Positions 46,674 to 56,727 of a DNA stretch of 64,000 nucleotides are shown in pieces. Each line of letters starts with the position of its first letter. The first letter of the stretch is position 1. The notes under the pieces are model-generated. The model ran no database searches, was not told the DNA's origin, and worked only from the letters and a program-made list of their open reading frames with translations. A program made the position numbers and the translations under genes. The stretch covers positions 1 through 64,000 of the forward strand of contig JAFDYC010000006.1 in assembly GCA_018267625.1 (NCBI GenBank), read 5' to 3'. Origin of the DNA: Bacteroidota bacterium. GTDB taxonomy: Bacteria; Bacteroidota; Bacteroidia; Chitinophagales; Chitinophagaceae.

Positions 46674-48415
46674 ATGAATTTCCTATAGCCACTTTATTCA
46701 ACCGCCTTATAGTCGGTGCAATCATCTCCTTGTTGCTGTCATCGCCTGCAACAGCCCAATCCTTTGCCTGGGCACAAGTAATAAATGGAATTGGTGCTCC
46801 TTATGGAACAGGAGTTATAGCCGGCACTACCGATACCGCAGGGAATCTTTATACCGTAGGTGGGTTTGGCGGTAATACAAACTTTGCAGGCCTAAGTCTT
46901 ACCGCAGTCAGCGATCTGGACATGTTTATCATGAAGGAAGACCCTGCGGGCAACCCAATTTGGGTAAAACAGGTGAAAGGTATTTCCAGCGGCGGTGCTG
47001 GGTGCTATCCACGCGCGATAGATGTAGATGAGGCTGGTAATGTGTATGTATCCGGCGCTTTTAGAGACAGCTTTGATTTTGATCCTGGCCCGTCTGAGTA
47101 TAGACTCAATGCTTTTGGGACGATTCATGCTTTTATCTTAAAAATAGACATAGCCGGCAATTTTATTTGGGTGAAAGACATCGGCGCCCAATCTACCGCT
47201 GTAACCATAGGAATAGGCGCAGCAAGGATGGCCAAGGATGGGTTTCTCTATTTCGCAGCGACGGCAAGTGGTAATGGCATGACAACTCTTGATGTAGATC
47301 CCGGCCCTGGCGTATATAACATTACTCCTGGCCTCGGCGATCTTTTGTTGGAAAAGCTGGACAGCAACGGCAATTTTATATGGGCAAAGCTGATAACAGG
47401 CGATAATGTAAAAAATCCAGATGATATAGATGTTGATAGTTCTTCCAATGTGTTCGTATCGGGCATTTTTTTGGGCTCAGCCGACTTTGATCCCGGCCCC
47501 GGCGTTTATACCCTGACCGCTACACCAGCAACTCCACCTTTTATTAGTCCTAATGATATCTTCGTTGCCAAATATGATTCTTCGGGCAATTTTGTCTGGG
47601 CGCATAGCTTTGGTAGTGGTTGGGACAATCTGGCATGGGGTGGGGAGGTTGATCGTTTCGGTAATGTGCTCGTTACGGGTGGCTTTGGCGGTACAGTAGA
47701 TTTTGATCCCGGCCCCGGCGTGCATAATCTCACTGCCGCTTCTACCAGGAGCTTGTTTACCCTTAAGCTGAAAAATAATGGTGATTTTGCCTGGGTGAAA
47801 ATGGGGGGCGCTTCGTCGGGAAGCTACTCTGGAGTAGATGTTACAAGTGATAACGCCGGGAATGTTTATACTGCGATGGTAGTAAACGGTTCCTGCGACC
47901 TGGATCCCGACACGGGTGTGTACAACGTAGCCTCAGGCGCAGCCGTGCAAAAGCTGGATAGCGCCGGTAACTTTGTATGGGGCGCAGGCTTTCAGGCAGA
48001 TAATCCCAGATGGATTGGGCTGGATAATAAAGACAGTGTTTATGTATGTGGTGATTTTTCCGGGGTTAAAGATTTCGATCCGGGGCCGGGCACATTTCTG
48101 CTTTCAACTAGTGGTTCTTTTTCCGGCTTCATCTTAAAGCTGAATCAAACGCCACTTCCCACCGGGGTTAACGGAACCAACCTACAGGCAGAAGTGTCCG
48201 TTTATCCCAACCCTTCATCCGGTATCGTAACATTTTCAACGCCGTTCGCAATAAAGTACCTAAAACTTACAGACATAGCCGGCAAGGTGGTGTATGTCAA
48301 TGAACCCAATAAGACCCAAACGGTTATTGACTTGGGCGGCAAAGCTGCGGGCGTCTATTTCTATGAAGTAGATTGTGGAGCGGGCAAGCAAAGAGGGAAG
48401 CTGGTGATTTATTAA
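46674..48415 (+). CDS. Secreted beta-propeller (SBBP-like repeat) protein with T9SS sorting domain; start out of frame
   Basis: The coding frame is intact from about 46679 to the stop at 48415. The only standard start inside it is a TTG at 46730, which would discard a good signal peptide ('IATLFNRLIVGAIISLLLSS' before PATAQS). The ATG at 46674 lies one frame off; one extra base just after it would restore the frame, so a one-base deletion or sequencing error is likely. The body is about six repeats of roughly 65 residues, each containing 'DFDPGPGVYNLT' and 'SGNFVWAK'-type segments. The C-terminus is a T9SS sorting domain ('VSVYPNPSSGIVTF', 'KAAGVYFYEV'). Probably a surface beta-propeller with unknown ligand. 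Confidence 0.8.
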
Positions 48416-48496
48416 TTCGCGCTCCCTCGTTTCGTTCGGTCGCCGTGCCGGGAATCACTTCCGGCTAAATGCCTCCAGGTCGGTAGCCGACCCTTG

Positions 48497-48504
48497 TACC
48501 TTTG
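48497..48504 (+). promoter_or_regulatory. Candidate -7 promoter element of prfB
   Basis: TACCTTTG, an exact TAnnTTTG, 41 bases upstream of the prfB ATG at 48545. It lies inside the longer open frame, which supports the downstream start. Confidence 0.5.
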
Positions 48505-48544
48505 CCACAGTGGTTGGTGCACGCACCAGCCACGTTTTTTTATT

Positions 48545-49630
48545 ATGACAGCAGAACAGCTAAAAGAGATGCGGGAACGCGTGGCGCACCTGCACCGCTT
48601 CGTGCGGGTGGATGAACGATTGGCCAAGAGCGAAGAAGACCGGCAGTTAAGCCTCTCGCCCGGCTTCTGGGACGATAACGACCGCGCCACAGCCATCATG
48701 AAGGAAATCCGAGTGAACAAATACTGGACGGATTTGTATGAAAAAGTGGAAGGCGCGGTGGAAGATTTCGCCGTGCTTTTCGACTTCTGGAAAGAAGGCG
48801 AGGCCAGCGAAGAAGAAGTGAAGTCGGCCCATGAAAACGCAAATCAGGAAATAGAAGAGCTGGAGTTTAAGAGTACGCTCAATGAGCCGGAAGACGAGCT
48901 TCCGGCAGTGCTCCAAATCAACTCCGGCGCGGGCGGCACTGAGAGCCAGGACTGGGCCGACATGCTCCTGCGCATGTACCGTATGTACGGCGAGAAGCAG
49001 GGCTGGAAAGTCTCGGAAATTGATGTGCAGGAAGGCGATGGCGCGGGCATCAAACAGGCGACGCTGGAGTTTGAAGGCCCCTTTGCCTACGGCCTGCTCA
49101 AGGCCGAGAGCGGCGTGCACCGCCTCGTCCGCATCTCGCCCTTTGACTCCAACGCGCGACGGCATACATCCTTTGCGTCGGTCTATGTTTATCCCATGAT
49201 TGATGACACAATTGAGATAGAAATCAATCCCGCCGACGTGAAGATGGAGACCTCACGCAGCGGCGGCGCAGGCGGCCAGAATGTGAACAAGGTGGAAACC
49301 AAAGTGCAACTCACGCACATCCCGACAGGCATCGTAGTGGTGTGCCAGCAAGACCGCAGCCAGCTCGGCAACCGCGAGCGGGCCATGCAAATGCTGAAGA
49401 GCAAACTCTACGAGATAGAACTTCAGAAGCGTAACGCCATCAGGGACGCAGCCAATTCTTCCAAGAAAAAGATTGAATGGGGCTCGCAGATTCGGAGCTA
49501 TGTGTTCCATCCCTACAAGATGATTAAAGACCACCGCACCGACTATGAAGTAGGGAATGTAGGCCCGGTGATGGACGGCGAACTGGACGGGTTTATCAAG
49601 GCCTACCTGATGAGCGAGAAAGGCTCCTGA
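48545..49630 (+). CDS. prfB: Peptide chain release factor 2
   Basis: 361 residues from the ATG at 48545. It terminates translation at UGA and UAA. The release-factor-2 recognition motif SPF is present in '[15 protein letters not shown]', and the catalytic GGQ in '[13 protein letters not shown]'. Most prfB genes carry an in-frame UGA after about 25 codons and need a +1 frameshift. Here the corresponding region ('[14 protein letters not shown]', around 48585-48625) reads straight through in one frame, so that autoregulation is absent. UGA is used as a normal stop in this genome, including by this gene. Confidence 0.96.
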   Translation: MTAEQLKEMRERVAHLHRFVRVDERLAKSEEDRQLSLSPGFWDDNDRATAIMKEIRVNKYWTDLYEKVEGAVEDFAVLFDFWKEGEASEEEVKSAHENANQEIEELEFKSTLNEPEDELPAVLQINSGAGGTESQDWADMLLRMYRMYGEKQGWKVSEIDVQEGDGAGIKQATLEFEGPFAYGLLKAESGVHRLVRISPFDSNARRHTSFASVYVYPMIDDTIEIEINPADVKMETSRSGGAGGQNVNKVETKVQLTHIPTGIVVVCQQDRSQLGNRERAMQMLKSKLYEIELQKRNAIRDAANSSKKKIEWGSQIRSYVFHPYKMIKDHRTDYEVGNVGPVMDGELDGFIKAYLMSEKGS

Positions 49631-49716
49631 ACAGGCAACCTTTCCCTATTGTCAGGACTCCCGGCTTTTAGCCAATTTTGATTGTTAGAACCCATTTTTT
49701 TCAGAACAGATAGCCC

Positions 49717-51474
49717 TTGTCCCAGCCTAAGCCCAAATTTTCTCTTAGCATCCTGCTGCGCCTTTTCTCCTATGCGCAGCCCTACCGGCGCACGTTTGTC
49801 TTTGCCATCTTCATGGCCATCGTGCTGGCTGGCATCACGCCCCTGAGGCCCTGGCTGATCCAGCTCAGCGTTGATAAATACATCGCTAATGCCTGGCTTC
49901 AGGGATTGATTTGGATTTGCGTCGTGCAACTCGGAGTGCTTCTTCTGGAAAGTGTGCTGCGCTTTTGGTTCCTGTATCGGATCAACTGGCTGGGGCAAAC
50001 AGTAGTGAATGACTTGCGCAAAAATGTGTTCCAGAAAATCCTTTTTCAGGATGTGGCCTACTTCGACAAGACGCCCATCGGCACACTGACTACCCGCACC
50101 ATCAATGACATCGAAACCATCAATGATGTCTTCTCTCAAGGTATCATTTCCATTATCGCCGACCTGCTCACCATCGTCGCCGTCATGACGGTGATGCTCT
50201 GGACCGACTGGAAGCTCACCCTGGTCTGCCTCATTCCGTTTCCCATTCTGCTAATTGCCACGTACTGGTTCAAGGAAAGCGTCAACAAATCGTTTCATCG
50301 TGTACGCAATGCCGTAGCAGCGCTGAATGCCTTTGTTCAGGAGCATATTGTAGGCATGTATGTGGTGCAGGCTTTTGCTGCTGAAAATCGGGAGATGAAG
50401 GCATTTCAGGCCATCAACAAAGAACACCGCAACGCAAACATCAAAGCCATTTTTGCCTATTCCGTATTCTTCCCGATTGTAGAAATCATCTTGGCACTAA
50501 GTACCGGCCTGCTGGTTTGGTGGGGTGCCCGCCAGATGCTTCATTACGAAGTGACTCCTGGCATCATCATCTCGTTTATCCTCTACCTCAACCTACTCTT
50601 TCGCCCCTTACGGATGCTGGCTGATAAGTTCAACACCTTGCAAATGGGCATGGTTGCCGGCGAACGGATTTTCACAGTCTTAGACAGTGAAGAGCACCTC
50701 ATCAATAACGGCACTCAGGCAGCGCTGCATTTGCGTGGTGAAGTGGCTTTTGAGTCGGTCAAATTTTCCTACAAGCCCGGCGTACAGGTGCTTCGCGGTG
50801 TGTCGTTTCATATTCCCGCAGGGAAAACGATGGCGATTGTCGGGCATACCGGCGCCGGTAAGACGAGTATTATTTCCATCCTGAACCGCTTGTATGAAAT
50901 TGATGGCGGCAGCATCCTCATTGATGGCAAAGACTTGCGGGAATATGAGCTGCATAGCCTGCGCCGCCATATCGGCATCGTGCTACAGGACGTGTTTCTT
51001 TTTTCCGGAACGGTGTATGAAAACATCACCCTCCGAGATGCCGACATCTCCTTAGAAAGGGTTGAAGCAGTTTGCCGGGCGCTGGGCCTCCACGAGTTTA
51101 TCCTTCGGCTGCCCGGCGGCTATCAGTACAATGTGATGGAGCGGGGCGGAACCCTCTCTCAGGGGCAGCGACAGATTATTTCTTTTGCCCGGGCACTGCT
51201 CTATAATCCCGCTATTCTGATTCTGGACGAGGCCACTTCTTCGGTGGACAGCGAGAGCGAGCAACTCATCCAGCGCGCTATTGACACGCTCATTAAAGGC
51301 CGAACCTCTATCGTGATTGCACACCGCCTTTCGACCATCCGAAAGGCAAATGAAATCATCGTATTGGACAAAGGCCTGGTGATTGAGCGCGGCACACACA
51401 GCCAATTGCTAGAAGCTGGCGGGGCCTATCAAAAGCTTTATACAGCAGTAGTGAAAGAAATGGAGGAAGCCTGA
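49717..51474 (+). CDS. ABC exporter, membrane and ATPase domains fused (MsbA-like)
   Basis: 585 residues with a TTG start at 49717. An in-frame TAG two codons upstream and no nearby ATG fix this start. The N-terminal membrane domain holds six helices ('TFVFAIFMAIVLAGI', 'GLIWICVVQLGVLLLES', 'IISIIADLLTIVAVMTVML'). The ATPase domain has Walker A 'GHTGAGKTS', the signature 'LSQGQRQ', Walker B 'ILILDEATSS' and the switch His in 'VIAHRLST'. It works as a dimer to export a lipid or drug-like substrate, not identifiable here. No partner gene is adjacent. Confidence 0.93.
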   Translation: MSQPKPKFSLSILLRLFSYAQPYRRTFVFAIFMAIVLAGITPLRPWLIQLSVDKYIANAWLQGLIWICVVQLGVLLLESVLRFWFLYRINWLGQTVVNDLRKNVFQKILFQDVAYFDKTPIGTLTTRTINDIETINDVFSQGIISIIADLLTIVAVMTVMLWTDWKLTLVCLIPFPILLIATYWFKESVNKSFHRVRNAVAALNAFVQEHIVGMYVVQAFAAENREMKAFQAINKEHRNANIKAIFAYSVFFPIVEIILALSTGLLVWWGARQMLHYEVTPGIIISFILYLNLLFRPLRMLADKFNTLQMGMVAGERIFTVLDSEEHLINNGTQAALHLRGEVAFESVKFSYKPGVQVLRGVSFHIPAGKTMAIVGHTGAGKTSIISILNRLYEIDGGSILIDGKDLREYELHSLRRHIGIVLQDVFLFSGTVYENITLRDADISLERVEAVCRALGLHEFILRLPGGYQYNVMERGGTLSQGQRQIISFARALLYNPAILILDEATSSVDSESEQLIQRAIDTLIKGRTSIVIAHRLSTIRKANEIIVLDKGLVIERGTHSQLLEAGGAYQKLYTAVVKEMEEA

Positions 51475-51494
51475 GCAGGCAGCAAAGGCCAGCC

Positions 51495-52244
51495 CTATTT
51501 CACGATCCAGTAAGTCAGTCCTGCTGCCACACCTGCTGTCAGCGTAGGCTTAATCCAACGGTTCCAGGCTGTGGGCCGCTGGCGATAGGTCACCGTACCG
51601 AGGCCGGTAGTTCGCACCATAGGATTCGTATTCATTGCCTGCACAAAATCTTCGCTCCCCAGGTTCAGGAAGCCCCGTTTACGCACCCCATGCCGCAGCC
51701 AGATATTGTTGTTCACCCATACACTGTCTAAAAAGACGCCGCTCCTGGTCACGCGGCCAAACACCCCAGCCGAAGTGTCCACACGGTGAAAGGAAACCGG
51801 AACGGCAATGCTGTCGGAACGGCCTTCGGCAATGAGCGGTACCGGCTGGCTGGTGTCGTAGCGCAGGAAGACAGAATCGTAACGCACCTGCTGCTTGATG
51901 AGCGTGAGGTAGCGTACCTCTTTGACCAATCGCTCCTGGTCCGTTTTTAGGTTGAAGACTGTCTGGCTCATATCGTGCAGCAAACCCTCGTTTTTCGCTA
52001 CCAGAGCCACATTGTCGGTCACTAATTTCCCGTTGGCATTTTCAAAGGTTTTTGCCTGGTTGCTCACGCTGTCTAAGGCATGAAGCATGGCCGCCACTTC
52101 TTCCGGGGTATGCCCTTGGGTGGAGCGCCCACGCTGAAAGAAATACAAGCCCAGCAAGGCCAGCAGCAGCAGGAGCACAATCCAGATGACCCGCCGGTAT
52201 TTCTTTTTCAGTTGCTCAAATTCAGTTTGGAGAATGTCGGGCAT
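51495..52244 (-). CDS. Membrane-anchored coiled-coil protein, phage spanin-like, unknown function
   Basis: 249 residues. One membrane helix near the N-terminus ('VIWIVLLLLLALLGLYFF', about 19-36) is followed by a helical region of about 70 residues that looks coiled-coil ('LDSVSNQAKTFENANGKL', 'VFNLKTDQERLVKEVRYL'). Then come a short beta-rich domain with 'GVFGRVTRSGVFLDSVWV' and a C-terminal hydrophobic stretch ('IKPTLTAGVAAGLTYWIV'). This layout recalls inner-membrane lysis or structural proteins of Bacteroidota phages. No other phage gene is next to it, so it may be a domesticated or relict gene. The function is not known. Confidence 0.65.
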   Translation of the reverse strand: MPDILQTEFEQLKKKYRRVIWIVLLLLLALLGLYFFQRGRSTQGHTPEEVAAMLHALDSVSNQAKTFENANGKLVTDNVALVAKNEGLLHDMSQTVFNLKTDQERLVKEVRYLTLIKQQVRYDSVFLRYDTSQPVPLIAEGRSDSIAVPVSFHRVDTSAGVFGRVTRSGVFLDSVWVNNNIWLRHGVRKRGFLNLGSEDFVQAMNTNPMVRTTGLGTVTYRQRPTAWNRWIKPTLTAGVAAGLTYWIVK

Positions 52245-52501
52245 AGAAAATTCATTTTAGGTGAGGCTATGGCTTATTGAAGGGCACATATTATTCACGA
52301 AAAATAACCAACCTAATCTGTATTTCATATAAAATAGGGGATGACCTGAAAGTGCCGATACTCTATTCGCATGTGCGTTTTTGAAGCTGCCAGCATTTGT
52401 AACCGGATGCAGGAGGGTTCCCTCCTGAAGGCAAAAAAAATTGCTCCGCAGCAAGATCGGACATCGAAAAGGCCTGAAGAGGCACCTGTCCTTCTCGCCC
52501 T
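52245..52501. other. Intergenic region, no gene seen
   Basis: Between the spanin-like gene and the peroxiredoxin terminator. It contains a perfect small hairpin, caggaggg / ccctcctg at 52410-52427, with only two bases between the arms. No open frame here looks like protein. Confidence 0.5.
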
Positions 52502-52539
52502 AAAAAAACAGAGGCCATCCCCTTTCAGGATAGCCTCTG
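52502..52539 (-). terminator. Rho-independent terminator of the peroxiredoxin gene
   Basis: Stem cagaggc(c)atcc / ggat(a)gcctctg around a seven-base loop. On the minus strand a run of seven U follows. It lies about 20 bases after the stop at 52560. Confidence 0.88.
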
Positions 52540-52559
52540 AAGATGTGTGCTCCGTGTGC

Positions 52560-53027
52560 TTACAACGTAGCGAGAGTAGCTTCGATGGCTGCATAGTTCG
52601 GCTCCTGGCCGGCATCTTCCAACACCTCTGCATAGCGAACAATGCCTTCTTTGTCCACCACGAAAGCAGAACGCTTAGCGACGCCCCGAAGGTTCAGGAT
52701 CCAGGAATCGTAATAAGCTCCGTAGGCCTGGGACACTTCCTTGTTGAAGTCCGAAAGCAGGGAGAAATTCAGATTTTCCTGCGTCTTAAAGGCTTTCTGC
52801 GCGAAAGGCAGGTCCACTGAAATGCCCAGGACCTCTGCATTCAGCGCACTGTAGCGGGCCAGGCCATCGCGGATGCCACAGAGTTCGCGGGTGCACACCG
52901 AAGTGAAAGCTGCGGGGAAAAACAGGAGCACAACATTTTTGCCCTTTAGTTCCGAAAGTTTTACGGCTTGCTTTTCGGTGTCGAAAAGGCTGAAATCAGG
53001 GGCGGCTTGTCCAAGCTGGATAGACAT
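52560..53027 (-). CDS. Peroxiredoxin, AhpC/TSA family (BCP/AhpE-like)
   Basis: 155 residues. It reduces peroxides in the cytosol. The N-terminus is 'QLGQAAPDFSLFDTEKQAV'. The peroxidatic Cys45 sits in 'FFPAAFTSVCTRELC', with a second cysteine at Cys50, the spacing seen in bacterioferritin comigratory proteins, suggesting an intramolecular disulfide. 'RSAFVVDKEGIVRYAEV' closes the thioredoxin fold. It is a single-gene transcript running divergently from groES. Confidence 0.93.
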   Translation of the reverse strand: MSIQLGQAAPDFSLFDTEKQAVKLSELKGKNVVLLFFPAAFTSVCTRELCGIRDGLARYSALNAEVLGISVDLPFAQKAFKTQENLNFSLLSDFNKEVSQAYGAYYDSWILNLRGVAKRSAFVVDKEGIVRYAEVLEDAGQEPNYAAIEATLATL

Positions 53028-53210
53028 GAGAATGGTTTTTTAATTGAGGCTGCGAAGATGCGTTGAAAAAAACGGAAGCGGGTGCAGGCCATGCCGGGCC
53101 CGAAGAAGGAGCGGGGGCTTCATTCCGTTAAAAATCTTCATACAGGCAAAGGAGCCGCTGCTGCCAGCCTACCTTCGCGCCGCTGAAAAAATGACTGTAT
53201 GCGCCAGCCT

Positions 53211-53227
53211 CTGACAGCACTCGTCAG
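53211..53227 (+). promoter_or_regulatory. Inverted repeat upstream of groES, possible operator or activator site
   Basis: CTGAC-N7-GTCAG, about 50 bases upstream of a sigma-54-like promoter. It is not the standard CIRCE element. It lies between two copies of a near-identical 18-base direct repeat (53181-53198 and 53232-53249). Confidence 0.4.
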
Positions 53228-53259
53228 CATTCGCTGAAAAAATGTCTGTCAAATTCCGC

Positions 53260-53275
53260 TGGCACAATTGTCGCA
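53260..53275 (+). promoter_or_regulatory. Candidate sigma-54 (-24/-12) promoter of groES-groEL
   Basis: TGGCACAATTGTCGCA matches the consensus TGGCAC-N5-TTGCA with one mismatch in the -12 half. The GG and GC dinucleotides are exactly ten bases apart, as required. The groES ATG at 53321 lies 46 bases downstream. No TAnnTTTG element was seen nearer the gene. Confidence 0.45.
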
Positions 53276-53320
53276 CACAGCGAGCCGAAACCAATTTCTC
53301 AAATCATAAACACCCTGAAC

Positions 53321-53593
53321 ATGGCAAAAATCACCCCGCTGCACGACCGCGTTATCGTGAAGCCCGCAGCCGCTGAAGAAACCACAAAAGGCGGAATCAT
53401 CATCCCGGACACCGCCAAGGAAAAACCCCAGCGTGGCACTGTAATCGCTGCCGGCCCCGGCAAGAAAGACGAGCCTACTTCTGTGAAAGCAGGCGACACT
53501 GTGCTTTATGGTAAGTATGCCGGTACGGAAGTAAACCTCGAAGGCGAAGACTTCCTCATCATGCGCGAGTCTGATATCCTCGCTATTGTCTAA
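53321..53593 (+). CDS. groES: Co-chaperonin GroES
   Basis: 90 residues. The N-terminus is '[20 protein letters not shown]', the mobile loop '[19 protein letters not shown]' carries the GroEL-binding GGIIIP-type segment, and the end is '[16 protein letters not shown]'. The heptamer caps GroEL. groEL follows 103 bases later on the same strand. Confidence 0.97.
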   Translation: MAKITPLHDRVIVKPAAAEETTKGGIIIPDTAKEKPQRGTVIAAGPGKKDEPTSVKAGDTVLYGKYAGTEVNLEGEDFLIMRESDILAIV

Positions 53594-53678
53594 AAAACCA
53601 TTAGCGAAAAAGCTTCTCAAAAATTTTCTGAACCAACCTCATCTAAGCAATGCACTGGTCTTCGAACCGGCTCATTGA

Positions 53679-55337
<1,659 letters not shown>

Positions 55338-55363
55338 GAGAAGTCCGGAAGATTGTAAATACG

Positions 55364-55395
55364 AACCCGCAGGCAGCTTGCCTGCGGGTTTTTTA
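55364..55395 (+). terminator. Rho-independent terminator of groES-groEL
   Basis: Perfect stem aacccgcaggca / tgcctgcgggtt with a three-base loop, followed by a T-run. It lies 26 bases after the groEL stop. It is one of the strongest terminators in the window. Confidence 0.93.
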
Positions 55396-55568
55396 TTTCC
55401 GCCGTTGCCGGCAAATTCATCCTTGCAGCGCAGCCTTAGGCTTTGCCTGTTACCGAGCCTTACATGCTAAAGGAAAAGCTCCATAGAGAGGCGAACGATG
55501 AACGGAGCGTCGCAACGAAAGCTCAATAGCAATCCTGAAGCCGGCCCCAAAAAAAAAATCAAAATCAC

Positions 55569-56648
55569 TCAACGGCCGGAAGCCTGGCGGCGATAGACAA
55601 AATAGGCGACGATGCCGGCTGCGAGATTGGGAATCCAAACGGCGATGAAGGGGTTGAGCCCGGCCTTGGTAGAAAAGGTGGTCGAGAACTGGAGGATGAG
55701 CATGTACACGGCACTGATGGCAATGCCGAGTGCTAAGTGAAAGCCGCTGCCGCCCCGGATGCGCCGGCTGGCAATGCAGGCACCTATCAGACTCAGGAGA
55801 AAGCCGGCGAAAGGTTGTGCGGTGCGCCGGTATTTCTCGACGTAATAAATATTCAGGTTATCGTTGCCGTGCATGCGCTGCACTGCGATGTAATGGTTGA
55901 GCTGGGGCGTGGTGAGGGCTTCTTTGACATCCGAATTTTCGCGGAGGTCTTTGGGTGTAAAAGGGTAGTTCGCCAGCATGTCGCCTGCGTTTTCCAGGCT
56001 TTCTTTTAGCGAATCATTCTTACGGATGATGACCTGATAGAGGTGCCACATTTTGGTGGTGCTATCGTAGGACACATGGTCGGCCATGAGCTTTTCGCGT
56101 AGCCGGTTGCCTTCTACTTTTTCGGCTGTGAAGTGATAGCCCATGTTGTTGGCGTAGTCATAATTCTCCACATAAACGAGTAGTCCGGGAGCGATTTGCA
56201 TATGCACATTCCGGTCGGAATTGGTCACTTTTTCATGCACATACTTGTCTTCGAAAGCAAGCCTTGATTTGTTGGCCATGGGCACGACCCAATGGTTGAC
56301 GAGCAGGGCCAGCGAGCCCAGGAAGGCGGCACCGATCACATAGGGCCTGAGGAAACGGTTGAAGGGCATCCCTGTGGCCAGCATGGCGACGATCTCACTC
56401 TTATAAGCCAGCTTGGAGGTGAAGAAAATAGTGGCGATGAAGATGAACAGGGGATAGAGCAGCGCGGAGATATGCGGGACGAAATTCTTGTAGTAATTCA
56501 GGATGGCCAGCAAGGGCGCATGGTTTGAGCTGAAATCATTGAGCTTTTCGCTCAAGTCAATCACGCAGGCAATGACTGCCAGGATGAGGATAGCGAAAAA
56601 GAAGGTGCCGAGGAACTTACGGACGATGTACCAGTCGAGGATTTTCAA
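55569..56648 (-). CDS. LptF/LptG family lipopolysaccharide export permease (YjgP/YjgQ)
   Basis: 359 residues. Three N-terminal membrane helices ('FFFAILILAVIACVIDL', 'ALLYPLFIFIATIFFTSK', 'YVIGAAFLGSLALLVNH'), a periplasmic beta domain at about 125-265, then three C-terminal helices ('FAGFLLSLIGACIASRR', 'LALGIAISAVYMLILQF', 'IPNLAAGIVAYFVYRR'). The start 'MKILDWYIVRKFLGTFFF' is typical. With LptB and its partner it extracts LPS from the inner membrane. LptF versus LptG cannot be decided. tgt lies 79 bases upstream on the same strand, an arrangement often seen in this phylum. Confidence 0.92.
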   Translation of the reverse strand: MKILDWYIVRKFLGTFFFAILILAVIACVIDLSEKLNDFSSNHAPLLAILNYYKNFVPHISALLYPLFIFIATIFFTSKLAYKSEIVAMLATGMPFNRFLRPYVIGAAFLGSLALLVNHWVVPMANKSRLAFEDKYVHEKVTNSDRNVHMQIAPGLLVYVENYDYANNMGYHFTAEKVEGNRLREKLMADHVSYDSTTKMWHLYQVIIRKNDSLKESLENAGDMLANYPFTPKDLRENSDVKEALTTPQLNHYIAVQRMHGNDNLNIYYVEKYRRTAQPFAGFLLSLIGACIASRRIRGGSGFHLALGIAISAVYMLILQFSTTFSTKAGLNPFIAVWIPNLAAGIVAYFVYRRQASGR

Positions 56649-56727
56649 GGGAGATTCAGCTATTCCGGCTTGGGATTTTTTCTGTGTAGTGGCTGCAAAA
56701 TTCAGTGCCTTAGGCTTTGCCTGCTCA

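Noticed and set aside
52410-52427. Perfect short hairpin as a terminator
   Set aside because: The loop would be only two bases and no U-run follows on either strand in the right place; the real terminator of the neighbouring gene is at 52502-52539.
53161-53320. CIRCE heat-shock operator upstream of groES
   Set aside because: No TTAGCACTC-N9-GAGTGCTAA pair is present; the only dyad is the shorter CTGAC-N7-GTCAG.
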